This document shows positions 1 through 7,703 of a DNA stretch of 64,000 nucleotides, one piece after another. The notes beneath the pieces were generated by a model. The model saw only the letters and a program-made list of their open reading frames with translations. It ran no database searches and was not told the DNA's origin. How positions within the stretch are numbered: position 1 is the first letter of the stretch; each line of letters opens with the position of its first letter. A program made the translations under genes and the position numbers. Location of the stretch: assembly GCF_014873535.1 (NCBI RefSeq), contig NZ_JADBEF010000002.1, positions 57,364 to 121,363 of the forward strand. The letters run 5' to 3'. The stretch comes from Nonomuraea africana. GTDB taxonomy: Bacteria > Actinomycetota > Actinomycetes > Streptosporangiales > Streptosporangiaceae.

Positions 1-1345
1 CGCCACCTCCAAGACCGCCATCACCCTGGCGTGGAATCCCAGCAGTGACGACAACGTCGGCGTCACCGGGTACGGCCTCTACCTGGGCAGTCTGCGCGTC
101 GCCGAGATCCCGTCCCGCGTCTACACCTTCACCGGGCTCACCCCTGGCGTCTCCTACACGGTGGGTGTCGACGCCGTCGACGAGCTCGGCAACCGCTCCA
201 ACCGCGTCATGCAGTCGGCCACCACCCTGGAAGACACCTCGGGTGATGCCCCGCCGTACGAGTACGTCCTCTACGACTGGGACACCCATCTCCCCTTGGA
301 CTCGCTGCCGCTGCAGAACGTCAGCTTCGAGATCACCCTCAACGGCGGCGGCCAGCTCACCGCCGACATCCCGCTCTACGACTCCGCCTACACGGTCGGC
401 CGCATCGCCGCCGCCACCCGCCCCGAACGGACCATGATCCTCGTCTACCGAGGCGAGCAACTGGTGTGGGGCGGCCGGATCGTCGACCCGCAGGACTACG
501 ACTCCGACTCCGGCGTGCTGAAGATCACCGCCGAGGAGTGCATCGCCATCTACGGCAAGCGCTACGTCGCCTTCACCGGCCCGCGCCCCGGCACCGTCCC
601 GCACACCGAGGTGACGTGGCTGCTGGAGCACGCCGCCTCCCCCGCGGACCTGCGATGGCTCACCCAGGACGGCGTGGCCGGCACCGGCACCGTCGACCGG
701 GAGTACCGCGCCGACGACTTCGTGCGCATCCTGGACGCGGTCGCGGACGTGGCGGCCGCGCCGGGCGGGTTCGACTGGTGGGTTCAGCCCTCCTGGGACG
801 CCGTCAACGACAGGCCCCGCTTCGTGTTGCGCCGCGTCTCCCGCACCAGCCCGCCCGACACCGGCCTGACGCTCGAGTATCCGGGCAACGTGCGTGGCTT
901 CTCCCGCTCGACGCGGCGAGGCCTGGCGACCAGGACGTGGGGGCAGCTGCGCCGCCCGGACGGCGGCGTCATGCTCGCCTCGGTCACCCGCAATGACCTG
1001 CTGTCGGACGGGTGGCCGCTGATCGAGGAGGCATGGCAGTTCGACGGCCTCACCTCGCAGGCGGCGCTGGATGCCGAGACACAGCGGGCGTCGGATGCGT
1101 CGGCGGGCGCCAAGCAGGTGTTCGAGTTTGTGCTGGCGATCACGCCGGACGTGCGCTGGTGGCAGTGGGAGCTCGGCGGCCAGGCGCGCGTCGTCATCAC
1201 CGACCACATCTATCCGGCCCAACCGGACGGCGCTCCCGGCCTGGACCGGCCGATGAAGATCGTGTCGCTGAAGGTGCAGCCCGACAGCAACGAGGGCGAG
1301 TTGGTGACGGTCACGACGGGCGAGCACACCGTCGCCGTCGACTAG
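1..1345 (+). CDS. Phage minor tail protein with fibronectin type III domain (5' truncated)
   Basis: The frame is open from base 2, so the gene begins before the window. The first ~75 visible codons read as a fibronectin type III repeat (WNPSSDDNVGVTGY, then LTPGVSYTVGVDAVDELGNRS). The remaining ~370 residues resemble the baseplate or hub-like minor tail proteins of actinobacterial siphophages, with a YVLYDWDTHLPLD opening and a beta-rich body. FnIII modules are common on phage tip proteins and are thought to bind cell-surface carbohydrate. Two fibre-like genes follow on the same strand. Tail identity is inferred from this architecture; an ATG at base 161 is internal and would cut the FnIII domain. 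Confidence 0.75.
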   Translation, partial: ATSKTAITLAWNPSSDDNVGVTGYGLYLGSLRVAEIPSRVYTFTGLTPGVSYTVGVDAVDELGNRSNRVMQSATTLEDTSGDAPPYEYVLYDWDTHLPLDSLPLQNVSFEITLNGGGQLTADIPLYDSAYTVGRIAAATRPERTMILVYRGEQLVWGGRIVDPQDYDSDSGVLKITAEECIAIYGKRYVAFTGPRPGTVPHTEVTWLLEHAASPADLRWLTQDGVAGTGTVDREYRADDFVRILDAVADVAAAPGGFDWWVQPSWDAVNDRPRFVLRRVSRTSPPDTGLTLEYPGNVRGFSRSTRRGLATRTWGQLRRPDGGVMLASVTRNDLLSDGWPLIEEAWQFDGLTSQAALDAETQRASDASAGAKQVFEFVLAITPDVRWWQWELGGQARVVITDHIYPAQPDGAPGLDRPMKIVSLKVQPDSNEGELVTVTTGEHTVAVD

Positions 1346-1366
1346 AAGCAGAAGGAGGGGTGCGGC

Positions 1367-1792
1367 GTGGCGAAGATCAGTCCCGGGGACCTGCAGCAGG
1401 CGGACCTGGTGCGCATCATCTCCGATCTACAGGCTCGGGTGAAGGCGCTGGAGTTGCAGGCGGGGGTGCGGTCGGTGACGTTCGTCGCCGACTCCACCAG
1501 CACGTCGTCGACGACGTTGACGAGGATGGCGTGGACGACGTTCCCCCGGTCGGGGTCGTCGGTGACGGTTGATGTGTCGGTCACACTGTCGGGCGCGACG
1601 TCGTGTGAGGTGGCGGTGCGCGCGGACGGGACGCAGATCGGCTCTCGAACGGTGACGGCGTCCGGGGTGGCGACGGTGTCGGGGTTCCTTCCTCCGGCGT
1701 GGGCGTTCGGCGCGCGGAAGGTGGTGGACGTGCAGGTGAAGGTCAACAGCGGGTCCGCGACGGTGGCGGTGGTGGGCGGCTGGCATCGGTGA
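1367..1792 (+). CDS. Small tail-associated protein, helical N-terminus and beta-rich C-terminus
   Basis: The GTG start is preceded by GAAGGAGGGG at a good distance and lies 21 bases after the tail gene stop, so the two are co-transcribed. Of 141 residues, the first ~30 form an amphipathic helix (IISDLQARVKALELQ). The rest is Ser/Thr/Val-rich and beta-like, as in small trimeric fibre or appendage proteins. No family was recognised; the tail role is inferred from position between two tail-like genes. Confidence 0.6.
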   Translation: MAKISPGDLQQADLVRIISDLQARVKALELQAGVRSVTFVADSTSTSSTTLTRMAWTTFPRSGSSVTVDVSVTLSGATSCEVAVRADGTQIGSRTVTASGVATVSGFLPPAWAFGARKVVDVQVKVNSGSATVAVVGGWHR

Positions 1793-1889
1793 CCGCTGGC
1801 CGCAACCTCGGATGGCCGATATACATCCGCCGCACGGCCGGTAGAGCGGCTCGTCCTGGGCCGCTCGCCTCAACCATTCGGGGGACATC

Positions 1890-2555
1890 ATGAGTCAGAT
1901 CTCGATCAACCAGAGCTGCGGCGACGGATGTGCCGAGCAGGTGACGATCAACGTGAACTGCACGTGCAAGCCGACCCAGCCGCCGGCCCCGCAGCCGCGG
2001 CTCACAGAGGCGTCACTGTACGGGTTCGCCACCTGCACGGTTCTGCCTCAGTACTGCACCTTCAAGGTGACCCCCACTCCCGGCCCGTATCTGATGGGTG
2101 CCACGGCGATCCTGCCCGCGGGAGTGTCGCTCGCGTCGATTGGCGTCGCCGTTCTGGAGCCTGGCGTGGGTGAGATGAGCCACGAGTCGCGGGTGGCCGT
2201 CTACGTCGGCGGCGTCGCGGAGAAGGCCGGGCAGAGCCTGCACCTGCCTGAGCTGTTCACTGGAGGGACGGGCTGGCGGTGGGCCAACCTGGATAAGCCG
2301 GTGATGGCCGCCGAGGAGGACCGGCCGGTGTGGTTGGTGGCGCAGGTTCCGTCCTTCGCCACCCACATGCCGACGTTCCTGTCCTGCGCCGCCACCACAG
2401 GGTTCGGCTTCGTCAACGGCTTGCGGCCGCGCAACGTCCTCGTCCAGGGCGCTACGCAGCTTCCGCAGATCTTCGAGGCTGACGCCGTACCGTTCACACC
2501 GCGGCCAGAGATCCCGCTGATGGCGGGCGTGTCCTACCCCATCGTCAAGCCGTAG
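1890..2555 (+). CDS. Probable tail fibre or tip protein, function unknown
   Basis: 221 residues starting at ATG, with CGGGGGAC upstream as a weak ribosome site. The N-terminus is Cys-rich (CGDGCAEQVTINVNCTCKP) followed by a Pro-rich linker and then a beta-rich body of ~170 residues that could be a receptor-binding head. It is the last gene of the plus-strand tail run. No catalytic motif was seen and no family is recognised. The copy of the TTYCCATAYGGRAA palindrome begins 20 bases after the stop codon. Confidence 0.55.
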   Translation: MSQISINQSCGDGCAEQVTINVNCTCKPTQPPAPQPRLTEASLYGFATCTVLPQYCTFKVTPTPGPYLMGATAILPAGVSLASIGVAVLEPGVGEMSHESRVAVYVGGVAEKAGQSLHLPELFTGGTGWRWANLDKPVMAAEEDRPVWLVAQVPSFATHMPTFLSCAATTGFGFVNGLRPRNVLVQGATQLPQIFEADAVPFTPRPEIPLMAGVSYPIVKP

Positions 2556-2574
2556 CCCGCACAAGCAACGGAAC

Positions 2575-2588
2575 TTTCCATACGGGAA
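2575..2588. repeat. TTYCCATAYGGRAA palindrome, copy 1
   Basis: TTTCCATACGGGAA sits between the convergent ends of the tail operon and the minus-strand gene at 2641. It is one of five dispersed near-identical copies. Location at transcript ends rather than starts fits a stoperator (a repressor site away from promoters) or a partition site. Confidence 0.65.
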
Positions 2589-2640
2589 GCTTGCTGGATC
2601 TGCGCCGGGCTCTGCCTGGTGCAGGTCCACGGCCTGGAGG

Positions 2641-3375
2641 TCAGCGGCGCAGTCGGTGCATGTCGCGCCGGGCCCGATGGGGCTGATCGTGCACGTCGGA
2701 GGCGTAGCGGACGGCGTCCAGCAGGACGTTGTCGACCTTGCGGCGGGCGGCCTGGTCGATCGCCATGCGGGCGATCACGCCACCGGTGATCCGGATTGGC
2801 CTGTCGGGTAGGCCCCGGCCGGCGAGCCTCATGCGCACCGTCATGGCGCGCAGCCCGGCCAACAGTCTGGGCGGTCTCACCTCGCCGGTGTCCGGGTCGT
2901 GGTCGGGGATCTCTGCGGCCGCCTGCTCTTCCAACTCGGCGATGAGGGCGACCATCGCCGACTCGCAGCTTTTGCGGAGCGCCTCGTACACCGCGGTGAG
3001 CTGCTCGGTCAGGTAGAAGCTGACCTGCTGGTGGATGGGCGCCGCCGGGCTGTAGTGGCCTTGCCCTGCTCGTTTCTGGGCCTGGACGGCCTGGTAGTGG
3101 TAGCGGACCACGTGCAGCGGGTCGGGTGGCCGCTGTTCCAGGAAGCGCTGGACGGCGGCGGCGATCACATCGGAGCAGGAGGCGGGCGGCCGGTCGTCGA
3201 GGTTGTAGAAGGTGCGCAGCGTCGGCCCCTTGTGCTTGAGGCCGGGAAGCGGTTCGTCCTGTTGGAGCCGCTCACGCCACGCGGCGACCGTCTCGGCCTG
3301 CTGGGTGGTGAGGCGGCCGGTCGAGTAGTGCGCCAGCGCGCCCCGGTCTTCACCCAGGTCCGGAGAGCTTTCCAT
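2641..3375 (-). CDS. Unknown protein, possible regulator whose start overlaps a palindromic site
   Basis: 244 residues from ATG at 3375; an earlier ATG at 3420 is in frame but lacks a ribosome site, whereas GGAG lies 8 bases before 3375. The protein is helical and charged, with a basic tail (HRARRDMHRLRR). No family is recognised. It is alone on the minus strand between the tail and lysis genes. Copy 2 of the TTYCCATAYGGRAA palindrome covers the start codon, so a protein bound there would block its translation or transcription. This makes it a candidate for autoregulation, which is inference only. Confidence 0.6.
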   Translation of the reverse strand: MESSPDLGEDRGALAHYSTGRLTTQQAETVAAWRERLQQDEPLPGLKHKGPTLRTFYNLDDRPPASCSDVIAAAVQRFLEQRPPDPLHVVRYHYQAVQAQKRAGQGHYSPAAPIHQQVSFYLTEQLTAVYEALRKSCESAMVALIAELEEQAAAEIPDHDPDTGEVRPPRLLAGLRAMTVRMRLAGRGLPDRPIRITGGVIARMAIDQAARRKVDNVLLDAVRYASDVHDQPHRARRDMHRLRR

Positions 3376-3382
3376 ACGGGAA
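3369..3382. promoter_or_regulatory. TTYCCATAYGGRAA palindrome, copy 2, on a gene start
   Basis: TTTCCATACGGGAA is identical to copy 1 and contains the ATG (reverse strand) of the gene at 2641-3375. This is the copy most readily explained as an operator. Confidence 0.65.
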
Positions 3383-3454
3383 CTCCATCGTGTGGCGTGG
3401 GCCGTTGCAAGCGGAATCACCGGATTGGGCCCCGCCGCGTGGGGCGCAGGCTGC

Positions 3455-3463
3455 GACGTAAGC
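3455..3463 (+). promoter_or_regulatory. GACGTAAGC motif upstream of lysis-like gene
   Basis: Plus-oriented copy, 56 bases before the ATG at 3519. It belongs to a 12-member set that precedes lysis and structural genes. Confidence 0.6.
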
Positions 3464-3518
3464 CTGGTTCGTCCCTATCGTGCCGCCCCTACATGAGTCA
3501 GGCGTATGGGGGTGCGGG

Positions 3519-3884
3519 ATGGCCGAGCCGGAGCAGAGCGAGCAGCAGGTGTGGCTCGTGGGCCAAGTGGCTGACACGCGGCGGATTGCCGAGCTCGGGT
3601 TCACCGAGACCAAGGGGCAGCTGGCGTTGATCCTGCAGAGGATGGAACAGGGCGAGCGGCGCCACGACGAGTTGGCCAGCGTGGTCGCCGAGAACTACCG
3701 CGTGGTGTCGGAGCGGCTGGACGAGCACGCCAGAGGCATCCAGGCCGCGGCGGAGGATCGGGCGGCCGAGCGGTCCCGCATCCAGACGATGGGCGACAGC
3801 GCCAAGCGGTTCTCCACGTGGATGGCGATCGGCGTCTCCGCCCTGTTCGGCGTGCTCGGCATCGCCCTGAAGATGTGGGCCTGA
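3519..3884 (+). CDS. Coiled-coil protein with C-terminal membrane anchor, lysis-module candidate
   Basis: 121 residues from ATG at 3519; upstream in-frame ATGs have no better ribosome site. Residues ~10-90 are charged and helical (LALILQRMEQGERRHDELAS). The last ~20 residues form one membrane segment (MAIGVSALFGVLGIALKMW). Tail-anchored coiled-coil proteins of this size often lie beside holins in actinophages, and a holin-like gene follows 92 bases downstream with its own GACGTAAGC copy. A role in lysis is inferred from neighbourhood. No endolysin is present in the window. Confidence 0.6.
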   Translation: MAEPEQSEQQVWLVGQVADTRRIAELGFTETKGQLALILQRMEQGERRHDELASVVAENYRVVSERLDEHARGIQAAAEDRAAERSRIQTMGDSAKRFSTWMAIGVSALFGVLGIALKMWA

Positions 3885-3906
3885 CACGGCCTGACCAGGC
3901 TCGGGC

Positions 3907-3915
3907 GACGTAAGC
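3907..3915 (+). promoter_or_regulatory. GACGTAAGC motif upstream of holin-like gene
   Basis: Plus-oriented, just after the stop of the preceding gene and 61 bases before the next ATG. Confidence 0.6.
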
Positions 3916-3976
3916 CCTCTGCTCGTGCACCATCCGCGCTCGGACAGTCCAATCCCTTCCCGAAGGAGCCACGATC

Positions 3977-4417
3977 ATGGTTCACCGGATTCCGGGCATC
4001 TCCGAGGCGCTGCTGCGCGCGGGCCGCTCCCTCCTGCAGAACATCCTGTCCGTCGCGGTGGTCGCCGGCGGCGCGGCCGTGGTGACGGCTGGCGATGCGA
4101 CTGACGCGGGCACGCTCGGCGTGGTCGGCGGCCAGGCCGCGCTCGCCGCGGTGTTGGCGTGGATTCACAACAGGGTCGCGCCTGCGGGTGCTCCGGCTGT
4201 CGGCGAGGTGCCGCTGCGCGCGAACCGCACCCTGTGGCAGAACGTGCTGGCGGGCGCGATCGTCGCTGGCGGTGGCGCGGCCGCGGGTGTCGCCTCGGGC
4301 GATCTGAAGATGATCCTGCTGGCGGTGGGTCAGGCGGCGGGGGCCGCGGTGATCTCCGCTCTGTACAACGTGGTGCGGCCGCTGCCTGTCTCTGGCGGGC
4401 AGTCGTCGGCTGTGTAA
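3977..4417 (+). CDS. Holin-like membrane protein with tandem internal duplication
   Basis: 146 residues with CGAAGGAGCC before the ATG. Two halves align clearly. Residues ~14-68 begin LRAGRSLLQNILSVAVVAGG and end in AWIHNRVAP. Residues ~76-132 begin LRANRTLWQNVLAGAIVAGG and end in ALYNVVRP. Each half carries two hydrophobic helices, so four membrane segments are likely. Size, hydrophobicity and position next to a tail-anchored coiled-coil protein at the end of the tail module suggest a holin. Holins are functional guesses by nature, because the families share little sequence. A strong terminator follows. Confidence 0.6.
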   Translation: MVHRIPGISEALLRAGRSLLQNILSVAVVAGGAAVVTAGDATDAGTLGVVGGQAALAAVLAWIHNRVAPAGAPAVGEVPLRANRTLWQNVLAGAIVAGGGAAAGVASGDLKMILLAVGQAAGAAVISALYNVVRPLPVSGGQSSAV

Positions 4418-4576
4418 ATGCCCGTTGGCGTGTTTATGATGGGCGCGCACGTGGCCAGCGATGGCCGGGTCCTTCCTGGGGCTTAGTGCTTGTGCGCGGC
4501 GCTCTTCTAGGGGACCGCAGGGCGGCCTTCGGGTAGCTCCCTCTGTCGGGTTGCCGCGCACCCCAGCTCGAGAACG

Positions 4577-4612
4577 CGAAAGGGCCCACCCCGGACGGGG
4601 TGGGCCCTTTCG
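4577..4612. terminator. Bidirectional intrinsic terminator
   Basis: A perfect 16-bp inverted repeat (left arm CGAAAGGGCCCACCCC) with a four-base loop. It ends the lysis transcript on the plus strand and could also end the minus-strand gene whose stop is at 4634. Confidence 0.85.
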
Positions 4613-4633
4613 CATGAGCGCGGCGCGGCCTGG

Positions 4634-5152
4634 CTAGAGGCCGGCGGAGACCGGGTGCGGGGGCGGGGGTACGACCTCGCGGCGGTCGAGGTGGCGCAGC
4701 ATCCACTCGTCGAGGACGTGGGCGGCCATGGCGGGGTCGTCAGGGCATGTGTCGTGGATGGTTGAGGGGCAGTTCGGCCGGAGTTGCTGCCAGACGGCGT
4801 GGGGGTCGTCGGCGAGGTGGGTGATGTCGAGGTGGCCGAATTGGCGGACCCAGTCGAATTCGTTCATGCGGAAGGCGTCGGCCAGTTCGGCGTCGGTGGC
4901 GCCGCGCATCTTGTCGGTCATGATGGCGCGGGCGACGACCTTGTTGACCGTCTTGAGGATGTCGAGCGCTTCGCGGGTGAGGCCGGTGATGTCGCGGCGG
5001 TCGTCGTCGATGGTGGAGACGACGTCGAGCAGCCGGTCGACGGTGGCGGCGGCCGCGTTGGAGAGGCCGAGTCGGGCGACTTGGTCTCCAGTCATGTCGG
5101 CCGTGGTGAATTTCAGGTCGAACCCGTCGTCGGGCGGCTCGTGGTGAGACAT
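4634..5152 (-). CDS. Hypothetical acidic helical protein of the early region
   Basis: 172 residues from ATG with AGGAGACC upstream. The sequence is acidic and helical (MTGDQVARLGLSNAAAATVD) with no recognised motif. It has the same general look as the 177-residue gene at 54726: both carry a helical middle with LDILKTVNKVVARAI- or LSKVMADIGQINLAV-like stretches and an aspartate-rich C-terminal half. Distant relatedness is possible but unproven. It is transcribed away from the early operon that starts at 5559. Confidence 0.6.
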   Translation of the reverse strand: MSHHEPPDDGFDLKFTTADMTGDQVARLGLSNAAAATVDRLLDVVSTIDDDRRDITGLTREALDILKTVNKVVARAIMTDKMRGATDAELADAFRMNEFDWVRQFGHLDITHLADDPHAVWQQLRPNCPSTIHDTCPDDPAMAAHVLDEWMLRHLDRREVVPPPPHPVSAGL

Positions 5153-5375
5153 GGGGAAGGTGGTCTCCTGTGGCGTCGGCGGCGGGGGTGTCCCTGCCAG
5201 CGGCTCCTACCGGGAAGCTGCGGATTCCGGGTGAGGCTATGTGGTTCTGCGTTCATGGGGAAGCCTAGAGATCTTCTGGCCACAATTTAAGACCTGAGGG
5301 GTGGTTTGCGGCGCAGGTACTTGAAGCTGCATGAAAGTGCAGAGTTCGGGTTGCAGCTGCGACGGGCGGGGTGTA

Positions 5376-5429
5376 TTGACGCCTGATTCAGGGAGCAGTA
5401 GGCTGATCTTAGTAAATAACCCATACACT
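5376..5429 (+). promoter_or_regulatory. Early promoter region with TAAATA-CCC-TACACT element
   Basis: TTGACG (5376) and TAGGCT (5399) are separated by 17 bases and make a good housekeeping-type promoter. Just downstream lies AGTAAATAACCCATACACTT, an element shared with three other early-looking starts (52478, 55336, 56236). It may be a second -10 (TACACT at 5424) or an operator over the transcription start. The intergenic stretch 5153-5558 otherwise holds a ~145-base leader with a short hairpin around 5445-5471 and no gene. Confidence 0.6.
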
Positions 5430-5558
5430 TTGAGCGGTTAGCGGGGGTGTCGCCTACGATGCGCGACGCCCTAGGGATCTGCTCGAAGAACACGCCTCAC
5501 GCGGCGGGAACCTGCGGTCCCGGCGCGCGGGGCATAGCCCCAGGAACGGAGCATCGCC

Positions 5559-6368
5559 TTGTCCAGCACAACCCCGTCGAGTCCGGTCGTGATGACGCCC
5601 GAGGTCGCCGAGAAGCTGCGTGCCGTCTTCCCGCCTGAGAAGATCGGCAAGTTGCCCCGCGTCACCTGCCGCGCCTGCTCGAAGAACTTCGGCTCGTGCA
5701 ACGAGCATCAGAAGAAGTGGTGCGACACCTGCAGCGGCATGGTGTCGACCCAGCACATCCACCTCGACTACGTCGGCCACGCTGACATCACCGACCGGTT
5801 CCTGCAGGTGGACCCGTGGTGGAACTGGGAGCCGCTCGCGTTCGACCAGCTCGGCCTACCCGCGTTCGATCAGCACGGCGGGCTGTGGATCAAGCTGACG
5901 ATCGCCGGGGTGACTCGGCTGGGCTATGGCGACGCGCAGGGCAAGACCGGCCCGAACGCGGTCAAGGAGGCGATCGGTGATGCGTTCCGCAACGGCGGGA
6001 TGCGCTTCGGTGTCGCCCTGGACCTGTGGCGCAAGGACATGCCCGAGGCCGAAGAGGGCCCGCGCCGAGGTGGCCGCTCTGCTGCGGCGGCTCCTCCCCC
6101 TCCGTCTGGCCCTGACCCGCTGTGGCTGGTGAACATCACGGCCGAGATCCATGCGGCTCAGACCTTCGACGAGATGATCGAGATCGGCAACCGCATCGAC
6201 GCGGAATTCAACGCTGGGCGGATCGTCCCGGGCAGCGACCTCGCGAACGCTCTGGGCGAGGTGTTCATGCCGAAGCGGGAACAACTGCTCGCCGAGCGTA
6301 ATACCGCCGCGCGGGCGTACCACGACGCGGTGGCGAGGGAGACGGTCTCGGAGGCGCTGAGCTCATGA
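5559..6368 (+). CDS. Rad52-like single-strand annealing protein
   Basis: 269 residues from a TTG start with GGAACGGAG seven bases upstream; an in-frame ATG 11 codons later is an alternative. A CxxC-CxxxxxxC cluster near residues 35-60 (CRACSKNF, CDTCSGM) looks zinc-binding. Residues ~65-165 carry the Rad52/Rad22-type core: YVGHADITDRFLQVDPWWNW, then GLWIKLTIAGVTRLGYGD and VKEAIGDAFRNGGMRFGVA. This core anneals complementary single strands during phage recombination. It is the first gene of a tightly overlapping operon (ATGA overlap with the next). The zinc cluster at the front is less usual. Confidence 0.75.
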   Translation: MSSTTPSSPVVMTPEVAEKLRAVFPPEKIGKLPRVTCRACSKNFGSCNEHQKKWCDTCSGMVSTQHIHLDYVGHADITDRFLQVDPWWNWEPLAFDQLGLPAFDQHGGLWIKLTIAGVTRLGYGDAQGKTGPNAVKEAIGDAFRNGGMRFGVALDLWRKDMPEAEEGPRRGGRSAAAAPPPPSGPDPLWLVNITAEIHAAQTFDEMIEIGNRIDAEFNAGRIVPGSDLANALGEVFMPKREQLLAERNTAARAYHDAVARETVSEALSS

Positions 6369-7033
6369 GCACCAACGACGCCCAGGCGGCGGGCTTTGTG
6401 CCCGCCGCCCCGGCGGCCCCCTCCGGCAGGGCCGTCGCCACGGAACTGGCCATGGCCCGTTACCTGGAGAAGCACAGGATCGGCAAGGTCATTAGCGACC
6501 GCATCAAGACGTTGAAGGCCGACGCCGACGACGGGATGCCACTGCTCGCGCCCGGCGGGACCGAGATCGCGCACATCGCCGGACGTCAGTTCGCGACCGT
6601 GACGCAGCCGAAGGTCGGCTACCAGCTCAAGGTCACCGACTCGGACGCCTGCGTGGAATGGGTGGAGCAGCAGGCCCCGACCGAGGTGGCGCGCACCATC
6701 ACCGTGGAGGTGAAGGCAGACGAGGCCGAGCGCGTGATCGCCGCGCTCGACTCGCTGCTCGGGCCCGGCCGCGCCCAGCTCACGGTGGAGGTGCGGCCCG
6801 CGTTCCTCACCCTGCTCACCGAGGCGGCCAAGAACGGCGTCACCGTCCACCCCCGCACCGGCGAAGTCGTTCACATCCCCGGCGTGAAGGTCATCCCGAC
6901 CAACCCCTCCCCCACGGTCAAGTTCACCGACGACGCCGCCCAGGTGATCGAGGACGCCTACCGGGCGGGCCTGTTCGGCGGCGCGCGCCTGGCGGCGATG
7001 CTCGCCCTGCCCGCAGCGGATGGTGACCACTGA
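6365..7033 (+). CDS. Unknown protein, partner of the annealing protein
   Basis: 222 residues; the ATG overlaps the preceding stop by four bases, so the two are translationally coupled. There is a disordered Ala/Pro start, then an alpha/beta body (YLEKHRIGKVISDRIKTLKA, ITVEVKADEAERVIAALDS). No nuclease or ATPase motif is visible. Phage recombinases of this type are often paired with an exonuclease or accessory protein, but nothing here supports nuclease activity. The next gene (whiB-like) overlaps its stop. Confidence 0.65.
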   Translation: MSTNDAQAAGFVPAAPAAPSGRAVATELAMARYLEKHRIGKVISDRIKTLKADADDGMPLLAPGGTEIAHIAGRQFATVTQPKVGYQLKVTDSDACVEWVEQQAPTEVARTITVEVKADEAERVIAALDSLLGPGRAQLTVEVRPAFLTLLTEAAKNGVTVHPRTGEVVHIPGVKVIPTNPSPTVKFTDDAAQVIEDAYRAGLFGGARLAAMLALPAADGDH

Positions 7034-7323
7034 TGGCCAAGCTTCGACGCGCCCGGATCACGCCCGGCTGGCACGAGCGGGCCGCCTGTAAGGGTGCCGA
7101 CCACTGGATCTTCTGCAACGACGAAGCCGCCTTGCGGAACGGCGAGCCGCGCCCGCCGTATGACGAGGAGAAGGCCAAGTCGTACTGCTCCGGCTGCCCG
7201 GTCCGCACGGTGTGCCTGGAGGAGGCGCTGCGGATGCGCGACCTGTTCATGGTGCGCGGCGGCCTCAACGCCGACGAGCTCCGCGCGGAGTACCTCACCC
7301 GCCAGCGCAGGGCGGCGAGCTAG
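7033..7323 (+). CDS. WhiB-family iron-sulfur transcription factor
   Basis: 96 residues. Four cysteines in the WhiB pattern (C19, then C52-x2-C55-x5-C61 in SYCSGCPVRTVCLEEAL) would hold a [4Fe-4S] cluster. The following MVRGGLNADELRAEYLTRQR is the family's G-GG turn and basic DNA-binding tail. WhiB proteins are confined to actinobacteria and their phages, where they bind the sigma factor and tune promoters. Being third in the early operon fits control of a host or phage gene switch. An extra Cys28 is present. Confidence 0.9.
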   Translation: MAKLRRARITPGWHERAACKGADHWIFCNDEAALRNGEPRPPYDEEKAKSYCSGCPVRTVCLEEALRMRDLFMVRGGLNADELRAEYLTRQRRAAS

Positions 7324-7448
7324 CCGCACAGCCGCACCCGCCCCTCTTCCGCGACACGCCCGGGATGCACGAACACCCCCGCATCTACCTGCGTGAACGC
7401 GGCCCAGATCTTCCCGGCTGGACGCAAACACCTCGAAGTGTTTTCGTC

Positions 7449-7486
7449 CGCGCGCACTCTCGGCACCCCTGTGCCGGGGGCGCGCG
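7449..7486 (+). terminator. Stem-loop after whiB-like gene, possible attenuator
   Basis: A seven-base outer stem (CGCGCGC with GCGCGCG) encloses a six-base inner stem (CGGCAC with GTGCCG). It lies between the whiB-like gene and a small ORF, with no T tract, so partial termination or RNA stability is more likely than full termination. Confidence 0.4.
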
Positions 7487-7520
7487 CATCGGTCCCCCAC
7501 CGACAGAAAAGACCCGCAGC

Positions 7521-7703
7521 ATGCTGTTCGACTTCCGGAAGCGCCGCGCCACCGCGGCGTCTTCCGTCGCGCCCGAGAGCCTGACCCCACCCTCGAACGA
7601 GGAGCTGGCGGGCTGGCTGGCCGGGCTTGGAACCCCCGACATCTCCGCGCCCGAGGCAAGCTCCGCCGGGCGTCACCCCTATGCCGTTGCGAGCGCCCGA
7701 TGA
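7521..7703 (+). CDS. Small hypothetical protein (60 aa) before the initiator gene
   Basis: Short ORF from ATG whose stop overlaps the next start (ATGA-type). The basic start MLFDFRKRRATAA is followed by a low-complexity stretch. The ribosome site is weak (AGAAAAG). The coupling overlap is the main evidence that it is translated. Confidence 0.45.
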   Translation: MLFDFRKRRATAASSVAPESLTPPSNEELAGWLAGLGTPDISAPEASSAGRHPYAVASAR

